DNA of 64,000 bases from Paenibacillus sp. ACRRX (GCF_022346885.1 NZ_JAKRNK010000010.1:1-64000), one strand, 5' to 3'; shown: positions 33,346 to 43,750, counted from the stretch's first letter. Notes: generated from the letters alone by a model not told the origin. Program-made: numbers and translations.

Positions 33346-35577
33346 ATGACAAGACTTACAGGCAAGAAACGATTACAAATGGTTCTGGCAGTGACAATGG
33401 CATTTAGCTTAATCGCTGGGACAATAACAAATGCAGGCATGACATACGCTGCCCCTGCTGCTGAATCTACTTCGACTATAAAGACCACGTTCCAGACACC
33501 AGAGCAAGTGCAATCGCACGTTAAATACGAGATTGATGCCAAGCTAGACACCGATAACATGACGATTACGGGCAAGCAGACGGTAACCTACCGCAATACC
33601 TCATCTGATAAATTAAACGACGTTGTGTTCCATCTATTCGCAGATGCGCATCGTTCCAAAGATACGCAAGCGCAAATGTTTGCCCGCACTAACGAAGAAC
33701 TAGCCAAACAATTTCCAGACAAAAAACCAGCCGACTTTCTAGGCGGCATCGACATCACTGATGTCAAAGATTCCACTAGTGGCCGCACATTAACGTCAAA
33801 AAATGAACAGCAGGCCTTAACTGTACAACTGGAAAAACCCCTCCTGAAAGATGAAGAAGTGACGCTCGTTATAACCTACAAGACCAAAATCCCATTTGGT
33901 GCACAGCGCCTTTCTTACCAGAAAGATATTATTAACGGCGCCCACTGGTTCCCTGTGATGTCCGTATATAATGAGCAGGCACATAAATGGAACAAAGTAC
34001 CGTACAGCACCACTTTTGAATCCGATTATTACGATGTTGCCGATTATAACGTTCATTTGAATGTTCCAGATAAGCTTCAGCTTGCCATGCCTGGACAAAT
34101 GTCCGAGCAGCCTACAGAAGCTGGACGCAAAATAGTCTCCACCAAGTCAGACAAGACACGGGAATTTGTATTCTTCTCAAGCGAAAAGTATCATAAGGCC
34201 AGCAAGACAAAAAACGGACTTACGGTAGAATATGTATACTATAACGACAAGAATGATCCAGCCAAGACCGCCGTTATTAACCAATACATGGATCGCGCGT
34301 TTGCAGCAATCGAGTTTTTCAGCAGCAAATTCGGCAAATATGACTATCCCGATTTCCGTATTGTTGAATCTCATGTGGAGGGCGTAGCTGTTGAGTTCTC
34401 GCAGATGATTCAGATGGGTCTCGTATCCCCTAATGCCGTGCCTGCAAACGACACTGCATTTGTTCATGAGATTGCCCATCAGTGGTTCCACTCCATCATC
34501 GGTAACAATTCTGAGAAAGAGTCATTTCTGGATGAGGGATTCGCTGACTTCGCCATGACTTACTTCTATAATGAGCAGGGCAACAAGAGCAGCGGCTTTG
34601 ATGGCGTTCGCTTTGATGACTACCCAATGGACGTTGCCATTAATTCCGACAACCATCATGTAGGTGATTCACCAGATGCCGTGTATTACAAGAAAGGCCG
34701 CCTTGCCATTTATGAGCTGTATCGTATGGCTGGACCCGAGAAATTTGACACCTTTATGAAGGAATACTTCAATCGATATGCCTATCGCAACGCAACGGTT
34801 AGTGGATTGCTGCAGACGATAGAAGATCAATTGGGCAAGTCAATTCGCGATCGCATGGACGATAACCTGAACAAGCCTAACTTCGAGTTGAAGCCGGAAT
34901 ATCAGATGTCAGAGGCTGAAAAGCAAGCCTTTATGAAATCTTCCATTAAGCAAATGTACGACGGTGTGGATGAATCGAATCCGCAGCTGCCAAAAGAGAC
35001 GATGTACAAGCTGATGAGCAAGACGCTTCGTGACGAGCCGCTTACGATCATCGTGGGTGATCCCGCCAGTAAGGAAGCTAAAGCGCAGCAGGACATGCTG
35101 GCTACTCAGCTGCAATCGATGTTCCAATCATTTGGCATGAAAGCAAATATAATCAACAATCGCCAGACGATTAAGAAGCAGTTGGAGACTACACTTGCCA
35201 AGAGCAACATTATTGTAATTGGTAATCCCAAGCACAATGCCTTTACCCAAGCCCTGCAAGCTGGTATTATCACTAATTCTGCACACACTGGCTTCACTTG
35301 GAAAGAAACGATGAGCAAACCAGGTCTTCAAGGTGCCTATGGCATACTGCACCCTTATAACAAAGAACGAATGGTCGTCCATTACTTCTGGACAGATGAC
35401 CATATCTCCAAGGATTGGGAACAGCCTTTTATTATGGGCATCGGACATAAGACCCTAATGGTAACCAACCATTTCTATCAGTTTATTGTCCAAAAGTCAG
35501 ATGGATCGATCTGGAAAGAGAAAAAGATTGAGAATCCTATCGCCAAACTATTTGAAAATACAGATGATTCGAATTAA
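33346..35577 (+). CDS. Exported M1-family metallopeptidase
   Basis: 743 residues. Residues 1-35 are a signal peptide (TRLTGKKRLQMVLAVTMAFSLIAG). The zinc site is HEIAH (374-378) with the third ligand Glu397 in DEGFADF, 18 residues later, the gluzincin spacing. The N-terminal saddle domain includes VKYEIDAKLDTDNMTITGKQ, as in M1 aminopeptidases, while the exopeptidase GAMEN motif is replaced by GVAVEFSQM. The C-terminal 180 residues are a Rossmann-like ligand domain with IIVGDPASKEAKAQQDML. It probably trims peptides outside the membrane. No partner gene nearby. Confidence 0.87.
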   Translation: MTRLTGKKRLQMVLAVTMAFSLIAGTITNAGMTYAAPAAESTSTIKTTFQTPEQVQSHVKYEIDAKLDTDNMTITGKQTVTYRNTSSDKLNDVVFHLFADAHRSKDTQAQMFARTNEELAKQFPDKKPADFLGGIDITDVKDSTSGRTLTSKNEQQALTVQLEKPLLKDEEVTLVITYKTKIPFGAQRLSYQKDIINGAHWFPVMSVYNEQAHKWNKVPYSTTFESDYYDVADYNVHLNVPDKLQLAMPGQMSEQPTEAGRKIVSTKSDKTREFVFFSSEKYHKASKTKNGLTVEYVYYNDKNDPAKTAVINQYMDRAFAAIEFFSSKFGKYDYPDFRIVESHVEGVAVEFSQMIQMGLVSPNAVPANDTAFVHEIAHQWFHSIIGNNSEKESFLDEGFADFAMTYFYNEQGNKSSGFDGVRFDDYPMDVAINSDNHHVGDSPDAVYYKKGRLAIYELYRMAGPEKFDTFMKEYFNRYAYRNATVSGLLQTIEDQLGKSIRDRMDDNLNKPNFELKPEYQMSEAEKQAFMKSSIKQMYDGVDESNPQLPKETMYKLMSKTLRDEPLTIIVGDPASKEAKAQQDMLATQLQSMFQSFGMKANIINNRQTIKKQLETTLAKSNIIVIGNPKHNAFTQALQAGIITNSAHTGFTWKETMSKPGLQGAYGILHPYNKERMVVHYFWTDDHISKDWEQPFIMGIGHKTLMVTNHFYQFIVQKSDGSIWKEKKIENPIAKLFENTDDSN

Positions 35578-35694
35578 CACTTCCTTCATTTGCAGGACGG
35601 TCTACACTCCGATACAATAGAACCATAACGAGTTGTAACGGTGCCCTGTTGGTTGCACAGCAGGGCATACCGTCTGAAGAAGGAGTGATCCAAG

Positions 35695-36339
35695 TTGGCT
35701 AACACCCATACCTATTCCAGGGGGGAAGAGATTGCAAATGCCATCACGCATGGTATTGGCGTGGTAATGAGCATCGCGGCACTCACATTGCTCATCGTAT
35801 TTGCAGCCCTGTATGGCGGACCGATTCATGTCGTCAGCTTTACGATATACGGCGTCACGATGCTGCTGCTTTATACAGCCTCAACGCTGGTACACAGTTT
35901 TCCCGAGGGGAAAGTCAAGGATTTGTTTGAGACGTTTGACCACTCGTCTATTTACCTCTTCATTGCCGGCACTTACACACCGTTAGTGCTCATAGCACTT
36001 CCGCCCAAGCTTGGGTGGACATTGTTTGGCATTGTCTGGGGGATTGCGGTCGGAGGTGTCATTTTTAAAGCCTTTTTTACGAAGAAATTCCTATTTGCCT
36101 CGACTGCTTTATATATTGTAATGGGCTGGATTATCGTTCTTGCTTGGGGACCGCTAGTAGCTACCATGCCTGCCCTCGGATTAAAGATGCTAATTACTGG
36201 AGGAATTCTGTATACGGTTGGTACGATCTTTTATGTATGGCGCGGATTCCCATTCCACCATATGATATGGCATTTGTTCGTATTGGCAGGATCTCTGGCA
36301 CATTTCTTCTCCGTACTCACACTTGTACAAATTCCATAA
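35695..36339 (+). CDS. Hemolysin III / PAQR family membrane protein
   Basis: 214 residues, seven hydrophobic segments. The family motifs are EEIANAITHGIGVV in the first helix region, TLVHSF, TFDHSSIYLFIAGTYTPLVL and HMIWHLFVLAGSLAHFFSV, containing the conserved Asp/His/Ser residues that in PAQR proteins bind zinc. Start TTG 35695 is preceded by AAGGAGTGATC. The family relates to eukaryotic adiponectin receptors; bacterial members are thought to be involved in membrane lipid homeostasis, not necessarily hemolysis. Confidence 0.9.
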   Translation: MANTHTYSRGEEIANAITHGIGVVMSIAALTLLIVFAALYGGPIHVVSFTIYGVTMLLLYTASTLVHSFPEGKVKDLFETFDHSSIYLFIAGTYTPLVLIALPPKLGWTLFGIVWGIAVGGVIFKAFFTKKFLFASTALYIVMGWIIVLAWGPLVATMPALGLKMLITGGILYTVGTIFYVWRGFPFHHMIWHLFVLAGSLAHFFSVLTLVQIP

Positions 36340-36349
36340 TGTATCAGTT

Positions 36350-36386
36350 CTGTCCTGCTTTCCTTACACGGTGCAGGGCTTTTTTG
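36350..36386 (+). terminator. Terminator after hemolysin III gene
   Basis: Short stem TCCTGC (36353-36358)/GCAGGG (36373-36378) followed by CTTTTTTG. Confidence 0.65.
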
Positions 36387-36516
36387 TGCCTTTTAATTGA
36401 ATAAATCCATACAATTGACGCTTATTGCACACCATTCGCCTATATCTGTGCATAGCCTGTAGCGAGGGGATTGGTTATAATGGATATGCCAAAAAGATAC
36501 GTAAGGATGGAAAAGC

Positions 36517-37434
36517 ATGCATAACCTACTAGAACGTTATCGCCAGTTGCGTGAATTAATTTCGGAATCTTCCGTGAAGTTTGATGAAATGTTAAAGCAG
36601 CATACTTATACCCGTATGGGCGGCAGAGCCGATTTATATGTCACACCTGCTCACTACGAAGAACTGCAGCTTGTACTGTCGTTTGCCCAAACACATCAAT
36701 TGCCACTAACGATACTCGGCTTTGGCTCTAACCTGATCGTTAAGGATGGCGGGATTCGTGGCATTGTCGTAAACTTGAACCACTTTAATGCCATTACCCG
36801 TGAAGCGGATACCATCACGGCCCAAAGCGGCGCAGCTATCATTGACGTGTCTCGCTCTGCCCTGACACATCACCTGTCCGGCTTGGAGTTTGCCTGCGGC
36901 ATCCCTGGTTCCGTAGGCGGAGCCCTTTACATGAACGCCGGTGCTTACGGAGGCGAGATCGCTGATGTACTCGTTAGCGCGCTCGTACTCACTACGGAAG
37001 GCGAACTGCTGCGCTTGACAAAAGATGAGCTGGAATTAAGCTATCGACACAGCAACATCGGTACGAACGGCTACATCGTGCTGGAGGCAACGTTCCAGCT
37101 CGTTCCCGCCGCACACGATACAATTAAAGTCAAGATGGATGAATTGACAGAGCAGCGTGAATCCAAGCAACCATTGGAATACCCTTCTTGCGGGAGCGTA
37201 TTTAAGCGCCCGCCAGGATACTTCGCAGGTAAGCTTATTCAGGATTGTGCGCTGCAAGGAGTACAGATCGGCGGAGCGCAAGTCTCGACGAAACACGCCG
37301 GCTTTATCGTGAACGTACAAGAAGCCACGGCAAGCGAATATATTGCGCTGATCCGTCATGTACAGCAAACCGTTAACGAACGGTTCGGTGTACAGCTTGA
37401 GACGGAAGTTCGAATTATCGGGGAAGACGAATAG
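36517..37434 (+). CDS. murB: UDP-N-acetylmuramate dehydrogenase
   Basis: 305 residues, a type II MurB (lacking the extra loop of E. coli MurB). The N-terminal FAD-binding PCMH domain has TRMGGRADLYVTP, ILGFGSNLIVKDGGIRG and GLEFACGIPGSVGGALYMNAGAYGGEI. The catalytic C-terminal domain has YRHSNIG, CGSVFKRPPGYFAGKLIQDC with the proton-donor Ser, and HAGFIVN. It reduces UDP-GlcNAc-enolpyruvate to UDP-MurNAc using NADPH in peptidoglycan precursor synthesis, in the cytoplasm. It stands alone, not in a division operon. Confidence 0.96.
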   Translation: MHNLLERYRQLRELISESSVKFDEMLKQHTYTRMGGRADLYVTPAHYEELQLVLSFAQTHQLPLTILGFGSNLIVKDGGIRGIVVNLNHFNAITREADTITAQSGAAIIDVSRSALTHHLSGLEFACGIPGSVGGALYMNAGAYGGEIADVLVSALVLTTEGELLRLTKDELELSYRHSNIGTNGYIVLEATFQLVPAAHDTIKVKMDELTEQRESKQPLEYPSCGSVFKRPPGYFAGKLIQDCALQGVQIGGAQVSTKHAGFIVNVQEATASEYIALIRHVQQTVNERFGVQLETEVRIIGEDE

Positions 37435-37459
37435 ATGGCGATTAGATAACATTAGAGGC

Positions 37460-37498
37460 AAGCCGCACAGTGATGTGATCATGGTGCGGCTTTCTTTT
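37460..37498 (+). terminator. Terminator after murB
   Basis: 9-bp perfect stem AAGCCGCAC (37460-37468)/GTGCGGCTT (37484-37492) then TCTTTT. Confidence 0.9.
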
Positions 37499-37689
37499 GC
37501 TTGTTAAAGCAGCAGCCAAACTATCTGCTCCCTACATTCCGATGGAACAAAATGAATCGTTAACAAGTGAAAAACTTATTTGATCATTGAAGAAAACTAT
37601 TCGGAGACTACTGAATTTTTAAATCAAGTATCTAGTTTAACGCCTATTGTTATATGCCTTATCCATATTTCATTTAGGAGGTCAATCGG

Positions 37690-38169
37690 ATGATTGTTGT
37701 GGTAACTGAGTACAATAATAACTGGAAACAGAAGTTCAGTGAAGAATCTCAAATAATCAAGGATATTCTAGGAGACGAGTTAATAGGCATTCATCATATA
37801 GGCAGCACTTCAGTCCCAGGATTAATATCCAAACCAATCATTGATATTATGCCAGTAGTAAAAGATATTACTAGAATAGATGCGATTAATAAACAGATGA
37901 AAGAAGCAAGATACGAATGTATGGGCGAATTCGGTATAAAAGGAAGACGATATTTCCGGAAAGGTGGAAATAATCGCACGCATCAAGTGCATATGTTTCA
38001 AGGGGATAACAAGGAAGATATTAACCGCCATTTGGCAGTAAGAGATTACCTCCAGACACATCCCGATGAAGCAAATCGTTATGGAGCTTTAAAAGAAAGC
38101 CTCGCTCAACAGTTTCCAAACGATATTCAAGCTTATATGGACGGGAAAGATGCATTTGTTAAAATTTAG
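37690..38169 (+). CDS. GrpB-family (UPF0157) nucleotidyltransferase-like protein
   Basis: 159 residues, AGGAGG before ATG 37690. Motifs are IHHIGSTSVPGLISKPIIDIM (nucleotidyltransferase-fold GS and D-x-D-like pattern), GRRYFRKGG, THQVHMF and HLAVRDYLQTHPDEANRYGALK. The family is widespread and has been suggested to act like coenzyme-A-related or small nucleotidyltransferases, but no reaction is proven for most members. Single gene with its own terminator. Confidence 0.88.
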   Translation: MIVVVTEYNNNWKQKFSEESQIIKDILGDELIGIHHIGSTSVPGLISKPIIDIMPVVKDITRIDAINKQMKEARYECMGEFGIKGRRYFRKGGNNRTHQVHMFQGDNKEDINRHLAVRDYLQTHPDEANRYGALKESLAQQFPNDIQAYMDGKDAFVKI

Positions 38170-38229
38170 AAAAAAGCGCTAGCAGGGTACAAAACGGAAA
38201 ATTAAGGTTTAGCAAATTTATACAATCGT

Positions 38230-38264
38230 AGAGGAGCCCGCTGTGCAGCAGCTTCTCTTTTCTA
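38230..38264 (+). terminator. Terminator after the GrpB-like gene
   Basis: 8-bp stem AGAGGAGC (38230-38237)/GCTTCTCT (38251-38258) with one G-T pair, then TTTTC. Confidence 0.7.
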
Positions 38265-38551
38265 TTCAATCAGCGGGAAGTATTATGGAGTATCGATTGA
38301 TCATAACATAAACCGTACATGATAATTTCAAAATATAGCTACGATACAATACGAATCGTAAGAAGAATAAAGAAGGCGCAGAACGATTTATTTTCCTGTA
38401 ATATCAAGTGCAGTGTGCTTTCTAGGGGTGTAAATTCCCCTTATTGTAACTCCCCAGCATTGCGTACACGTGTTGCCATCTACTATACTTAATAATATTT
38501 AGTACATCTTTAGCACAAGCCTACCGAAATAAGTCAACTAAGGAGCTTTAC

Positions 38552-39652
38552 ATGTTTAGAAATCGCAGAACGTTATATTACTTAGGTCTCTTTACCATTG
38601 CAGTGCTGTTATATAAATTTATCGATAACATAGATAGCGTGCTGCACGCTATAGGGTCGCTCTTCTCCATGATGACGCCATTTATTATCGCCTGCTTTAT
38701 TGCATACTTGCTGCGTCCGCTCGTAAATGTACTGGAAGCCAGATTGCTGAAGAAACAAAAGCGAAAACGACTATACAGCATTTTGATCGTCTACGCCTTG
38801 TTTATCTGCTTTATTATTCTCTTGATAACCGTGGTTACGCCTCGCGTTATTGAAAGTGTCAGCACACTGCTCGCCGGCCTGCCGACCTACATATCAGGCA
38901 CGGAAGTATGGCTTCGTTCACACGTCATTGAACAAGAATGGTTTATCAAAACCGGTATCGATGTGCAGAACGGGACTTATTTAAGTTCACTGCCTAGCCA
39001 GATCAGTGAGTTCCTAAAAATTATTTTAGACAACTTAATGTCGAGCCTCTATACGTTAACAACGGCCGTGCTTAATCTAGTCATCGGCTTTATCGTGTCT
39101 ATCTATTTGCTTAAAGATAAAGAAAAGCTGGCAGAGGGGTCAAGTAAGTTGATCTACGCCTTGTTCCGCAAAGAATGGGCTGACAAATTTCTTTATTTGG
39201 TAAGACGTATAGACAACGTATTTTCGCAATACTTTGTAGGCGTTATTCTAGATGCGATTGTTGTAGGCACGATCGTATGTATCGGACTGCTTCTCATCGG
39301 GTCTCCGTATACCCTGCTGTCCAGCTTGATTGTAGCCATTACTAACGTTATCCCTTACTTCGGTCCCTTCATTGGCATGATTTTTGTCGGGTTGATCACG
39401 TTATTTGTCGCACCAGTCAAGGCATTGTGGATTACATTATTTATTTTATTAGTAAAACAGTTGGACGGATATATTATCGGTCCTCGGATTGTAGGTAACA
39501 AGGTGGGAATGGGACCGATCTGGATCATCTTTGCGATTATTATTGGCGGCGGATTCTTCGGCGTGATCGGCATGTTTATTGCTGTTCCTATTGTAGCCGT
39601 AATCAAGACGGCTATTGATTCCCTTATCGATACCAAGCTGGCGACACGTTAG
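38552..39652 (+). CDS. AI-2E family (PerM/TqsA-like) membrane transporter
   Basis: 366 residues with about eight membrane helices. N-terminal helices (YYLGLFTIAVLLYKF, FIIACFIAYLLRPLVNVLEARL), a soluble segment, then the family core: ISIYLLKDKEKL-like stretch IVSIYLLKDKEKL, FVGVILDAIVVGTIVCIGLLL, TNVIPYFGPFIGMI and KQLDGYIIGPRIVGNKVGMGPIWI. The superfamily includes AI-2 exporter TqsA and Na+/H+ antiporters, so the substrate is open. AAGGAG precedes the start. Monocistronic. Confidence 0.9.
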   Translation: MFRNRRTLYYLGLFTIAVLLYKFIDNIDSVLHAIGSLFSMMTPFIIACFIAYLLRPLVNVLEARLLKKQKRKRLYSILIVYALFICFIILLITVVTPRVIESVSTLLAGLPTYISGTEVWLRSHVIEQEWFIKTGIDVQNGTYLSSLPSQISEFLKIILDNLMSSLYTLTTAVLNLVIGFIVSIYLLKDKEKLAEGSSKLIYALFRKEWADKFLYLVRRIDNVFSQYFVGVILDAIVVGTIVCIGLLLIGSPYTLLSSLIVAITNVIPYFGPFIGMIFVGLITLFVAPVKALWITLFILLVKQLDGYIIGPRIVGNKVGMGPIWIIFAIIIGGGFFGVIGMFIAVPIVAVIKTAIDSLIDTKLATR

Positions 39653-39750
39653 CTGCCTGCATAAATCGACATCCAGCTGTATATCAACCGTACGCAGCCA
39701 GCATGCGATCAGGCACACGCAAATGAAAACGATCAAAAGCTAGTTATGCA

Positions 39751-39797
39751 AATAACCTCCAGACCGCACAGAAGCGGTTGCTGGAGGTTATTTGTTG
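39751..39797 (+). terminator. Terminator after the AI-2E family gene
   Basis: 11-bp perfect outer stem AATAACCTCCA (39751-39761)/TGGAGGTTATT (39782-39792) with inner ACCGC/GCGGT, then TGTTG. Confidence 0.88.
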
Positions 39798-40113
39798 TAT
39801 ACAGCAGGTATTGGCTTGGCACCATTCTTCCACTAGTAGCAGCCTATCACCAGCCAGTTAACGCATGTAGCCTCGCAGCGTTAGGAGCTCCCCTACGATC
39901 CGTAATTTAGCACACTGGAAAATCTGGGCTGCGTCATAGGCGATACTCCAATCACACGGCAGCGGCGGGACATATGTTAAACATGTCAATCCCCCCACCG
40001 TTCTTCCTCCCCCGTTAGAACATCCTTCCCTCCCGCATCGCTTGCAGGCGTCCTTATGCTGTTTCTTCATCCACGCATACAGGGCTCCTGCCTCCTTAAC
40101 GTTACGAAGGCTC

Positions 40114-42489
40114 TTAGGAGGAAGGCAGCAGTTTCGACGGTTCTTTCAGCGCAATCAAGCTAAGCTCATGCAGCGCCCGCGTGCATACTGTATACAGCAG
40201 CTTGCGGTCAGACTCTTTGCCATAAGAAGCCTGATCCGCATCATAGATAATGACCCCATCAAACTCCAGCCCTTTGGCCAAATACGAGGGCATGACCCAA
40301 TAACCCGCCGCGAATTGCCGCGTAAACTTCGTCACCTGACGCATATCCGGGAATTGCTCACGCAGCAGTTCATATAAATAGGCGCTTGTCGACTCATCTT
40401 TCGTAATCAGCGCGGCAGATCCTGCACCGGCTCGTTCCAACTCCCGCAGCAACCTAACTGCTGCAGCAAGCCGCTCTTCTTCTGTCTCCACTAGATATAA
40501 GCGTGGAGCTGATCCGGAGCGATTAAAGGCTTGCGCAGGTTCTCCATCCGGTATAATACGCTGCGCATATTCCGTAATGTTCCGTGTTGAACGATAACTT
40601 TTGGCAAGACGGACAATGTCGGTCTTTCGTTCTTTGAACATTTGCTGCACCATTTCAACTGAATTAACCCGATTAGCTTCATAAATGGCCTGATTCCAAT
40701 CCCCCAGTATCGTAAATCGACTGCGAGGAAATAATCGATTCAGCAGCTCATACTGAAATGGAGAATAATCCTGTGCTTCATCAATGACGACATGGCGAAT
40801 ATGATTAAATGTATGGAATCCTTGTGTTCTTTCAATCAGATAGAGGAATGGAGACGTATCCTCGAATGGCAGTATCCCATGCTCAGATAATCGCTTGGCC
40901 GTGTAGTGGCCGATCTGAGTAGCAAGCTTCGCATCAGGCAAAGAATTATTACCAACAACCCTTGTATGCTCAACCTCCGCTACCCAATGACCAAGCTGCT
41001 GCATACAGCTTACGTACATGCCCTCCCAATCAACAAAACCAAATACTCGGGTTTGCCGACGCATACGCTGCACCCATTTGCGCACCTGCTTACGACTTAT
41101 ATCCCGTAGCTCCTGCTCCGTACCTATATATTGATTTTTCTGCAGCAGTTTGTTGTATACACGTTTTTCCTCGGCTTTGGCCCAACTGTTCACATATTGT
41201 TTCACCCATTCCTGAAGCTTGTGCAACCGGCCCGTAAGCGACCAATCTGCCAACACAACGTAGAACTGTTCCGCCATCATTTCCTGTGTCACAATGGTCC
41301 GTTTTGGTGTTCCTAACGCTACAAACTGCATGCCCTCTTGCGTAAGATGATCGATATAACGATCCATAACTTGCATAAAGTCAAATGACGCTTTCCACCG
41401 AGCCGAAGCAAGCTCCAGTAGTGTTGAATCCCTAACTCCCGCTGTCTCATTTACAGCTGCCGTCTCATCTGTCTGCTTGGTAGATGTTTGGACCGATTGA
41501 GCAGCCGTTCCTATTGCCTCTTCACCTGTAGGCTTTCTCATTAAGCGCTCTGCTTGATCATACAGATCCTCAAGCTGCCAGCGTGTATGCAGTCGATGTT
41601 CCAGGTAATTCTGGAACGTGGTCTGTGACATATTTGCTTCCCCTAGCTCAGGCAAAATGTTGGACACATAATCGTTAAATAAGTCATTAGGGGAAAATAA
41701 CACAACTTGTTCCGACCGAATGCTATTTCGATACTTATACAGCAAATAGGCGATTCGCTGCATCGCTGCTGATGTCTTGCCGCTGCCTGCTGCTCCTTGT
41801 ACGATCAACACATCGTGACTATCATCTCGAATGATTGCATTTTGCTCCCGCTGGATCGTACTGACGATACTTCTCATCTTCGTATCACTACTCTTTGCCA
41901 GCATCTCCTGCAGCATGTCGTCCCCGATTTGGATGCCTGTATCAAATACTGCCTCCAGCCGACCTCGTCGTATAACGAATTGACGCTTCATCGGCATTTC
42001 GCCTGTGATCAAGCCAACTGGGGTCCGATACTGTACAGGACCTGCTGCATAATCATAAAACAAGCTGGCAATAGGCGTGCGCCAGTCGTACACTAAATGT
42101 GCATCTGCCTGATCGTCCGTTAACGACATCAGCCCGATGTAGATATCCAAAGTCTCGTCATCGCCGTCCTCACGAAACTGAATGCGACCAAAATACGGGC
42201 TGCCCTTATGCTGATTCAGCTTCTGAAGCAGCTTTCCTGCGTGGGCCTGCACCCGTTCATGATTCGCCAGGTCTTGCGTCTGCTGCATCACGCTAACATA
42301 CGATTCGAACATATCGTCTTGATCGAGCGTTACTTGATCCCAGAAATTCCGCTTCATCTCCACAATTTCGTTCTGCTGCTCTTCGCTTGTCTGCTGCAAC
42401 TGATCAATATGACGTTCAATTACATCAAGCACATACCGCAGCTTACTTAACTCCTGTATTCGATCCGACTCTAACATGTCATTACTCAC
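40114..42489 (-). CDS. helD: RNA polymerase recycling helicase HelD
   Basis: 791 residues. An N-terminal coiled coil (about residues 10-75) matches the arm that enters the RNA polymerase secondary channel in Bacillus HelD. The superfamily 1A helicase follows: Walker A GAAGSGKTSAAMQR near residue 238, Walker B VIDEAQDYSPFQYELL, motif III GDWNQAIYE, motif IV SYRSTRNI and YLAKGLEFDGVIIYDA. HelD uses ATP to strip stalled RNA polymerase from nucleic acid. Start GTG 42489, with GGAGAGG 9 bp upstream. The gap 39798-40113 downstream holds no convincing gene. Confidence 0.92.
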   Translation of the reverse strand: MSNDMLESDRIQELSKLRYVLDVIERHIDQLQQTSEEQQNEIVEMKRNFWDQVTLDQDDMFESYVSVMQQTQDLANHERVQAHAGKLLQKLNQHKGSPYFGRIQFREDGDDETLDIYIGLMSLTDDQADAHLVYDWRTPIASLFYDYAAGPVQYRTPVGLITGEMPMKRQFVIRRGRLEAVFDTGIQIGDDMLQEMLAKSSDTKMRSIVSTIQREQNAIIRDDSHDVLIVQGAAGSGKTSAAMQRIAYLLYKYRNSIRSEQVVLFSPNDLFNDYVSNILPELGEANMSQTTFQNYLEHRLHTRWQLEDLYDQAERLMRKPTGEEAIGTAAQSVQTSTKQTDETAAVNETAGVRDSTLLELASARWKASFDFMQVMDRYIDHLTQEGMQFVALGTPKRTIVTQEMMAEQFYVVLADWSLTGRLHKLQEWVKQYVNSWAKAEEKRVYNKLLQKNQYIGTEQELRDISRKQVRKWVQRMRRQTRVFGFVDWEGMYVSCMQQLGHWVAEVEHTRVVGNNSLPDAKLATQIGHYTAKRLSEHGILPFEDTSPFLYLIERTQGFHTFNHIRHVVIDEAQDYSPFQYELLNRLFPRSRFTILGDWNQAIYEANRVNSVEMVQQMFKERKTDIVRLAKSYRSTRNITEYAQRIIPDGEPAQAFNRSGSAPRLYLVETEEERLAAAVRLLRELERAGAGSAALITKDESTSAYLYELLREQFPDMRQVTKFTRQFAAGYWVMPSYLAKGLEFDGVIIYDADQASYGKESDRKLLYTVCTRALHELSLIALKEPSKLLPSS

Positions 42490-42510
42490 TGCTGTAATCC
42501 TCTCCTGTTC

Positions 42511-43164
42511 TTATTGCTCATGATGTAACGTTCCAGCACTCACCTGAACGATTTCTTCACTGTCTACAGCAGCAATTGCAGCGCGCAATCCACGTACCAT
42601 ATCGTCCAAAGACATACTTGCTTTACCCGCATGTTCGACCGCTTGCTCAGGCAGAAACGGAATATGTATAAATCCGCCGCGGCAGTTCTGGCCAAATTGC
42701 TCAATAGTATGCATCAATGCGTAAAAAGTAGAATTGCACACATAAGTTCCCGCTGTATACGAAATGGAACACGGCACGCCTACCCCTTGAATAGCGGAAC
42801 GCATTGCTTTAATAGGTAGATTCGTCCAATAGGCTGCAGGACTGTCTGCTTCAACGGGAACATCAATCGGCGACTCCCCGTCATTATCAGGGATACGAGC
42901 ATCTATCAAGTTAATGGCAATTCGCTCCAATGTGATATCCGGTCTTCCTCCAGCTTGACCGATACAAATAACCACTTCTGGGCTCAGCTCGTGAAAATAT
43001 GATTTAATTTGGGATTTAGCTGGGTAAAATGCGGTTGGCAAACATCTTGCCATCACCTCATAATTTCCAATAATTTGACCATCCAACTGTTTGACCGCTT
43101 CCCATGAAGGGTTGATACTCTCCTGTTGAAAGGGCTCGAATCCTGTAAGAAGTATACGTTTCAT
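42511..43164 (-). CDS. pcp: Pyrrolidone-carboxylate peptidase (pyroglutamyl peptidase I)
   Basis: 217 residues, full length. The catalytic triad is readable: Glu80 in TLERIAIN, Cys143 in TAGTYVCNSTFY, His167 in HIPFLPEQ. The N-terminal ILLTGFEPF is family-typical. The enzyme removes N-terminal pyroglutamate from peptides in the cytoplasm. AAAGGA lies upstream of ATG 43164. It sits 21 bp upstream of helD on the same strand, so the two are probably co-transcribed. Confidence 0.95.
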   Translation of the reverse strand: MKRILLTGFEPFQQESINPSWEAVKQLDGQIIGNYEVMARCLPTAFYPAKSQIKSYFHELSPEVVICIGQAGGRPDITLERIAINLIDARIPDNDGESPIDVPVEADSPAAYWTNLPIKAMRSAIQGVGVPCSISYTAGTYVCNSTFYALMHTIEQFGQNCRGGFIHIPFLPEQAVEHAGKASMSLDDMVRGLRAAIAAVDSEEIVQVSAGTLHHEQ

Positions 43165-43297
43165 ATGTAATTACACAATCCTTTCTCTAATTATAAATGA
43201 ACACTAAACGATTGGGTGCACGGCGTGTTGTTGTTCATTTTGCAACGTCTGTCAATTGTGATATGGTTAATCGGATGGAAAGGAGCATAAAAAGATC

Positions 43298-43750
43298 ATG
43301 ACACAAGTAGATACCCCCTCCCTCATCCTGTTAGGATTAGCCGGGCTTGGGTTGCTTAGCGGCAACTCCACCGTAACCATTGCAATGGTCGTACTATTGC
43401 TAATGCGTGTAACTAACTTACAAAGTGTATTCCCATGGATTGAGAAATATGGGCTCACGATTGGCATAATTATATTGACGATTGGTGTAATGGCACCGAT
43501 TGCAAGCGGTAAGTATACATTAGAAACATTAGCTGGTTCTTTTCTAAACTGGAAGTCCCTTCTAGCCATTGCTATCGGCATTTTTGTCTCTTATCTGGGC
43601 GGCCGGGGCGTCAATCTGATGAGCCAGTCTCCGACGATTGTTGCCGGGTTGCTGGTTGGCACAGTAATTGGCGTAGCTTTGTTTAAGGGTGTTCCTGTTG
43701 GTCCACTAATTGCCGCTGGCATCTTATCTTTGCTGCTCGGAAAGTCTTAA
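43298..43750 (+). CDS. DUF441 family membrane protein (YeaL/YtwI-like)
   Basis: 150 residues with four hydrophobic helices ([94 protein letters not shown]). The GGRGV segment and length agree with DUF441. AAAGGAG lies 13 bp before ATG 43298. No function is known for the family. Divergent from pcp. Confidence 0.88.
   Translation: MTQVDTPSLILLGLAGLGLLSGNSTVTIAMVVLLLMRVTNLQSVFPWIEKYGLTIGIIILTIGVMAPIASGKYTLETLAGSFLNWKSLLAIAIGIFVSYLGGRGVNLMSQSPTIVAGLLVGTVIGVALFKGVPVGPLIAAGILSLLLGKS

Noticed and set aside
35642-35667. TGCCCTG/CAGGGCA hairpin between the M1 peptidase and hemolysin III genes
   Set aside because: A 7-bp stem without a run of T on either strand; I did not call it a terminator.
39858-40070. 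70-codon minus-strand ORF with CKRCGREGC, just downstream of helD
   Set aside because: The cysteine cluster looks zinc-knuckle-like, but the nearest ribosome binding site is 14 bp or more away and the rest of the sequence is not protein-like. Not enough to call a gene.
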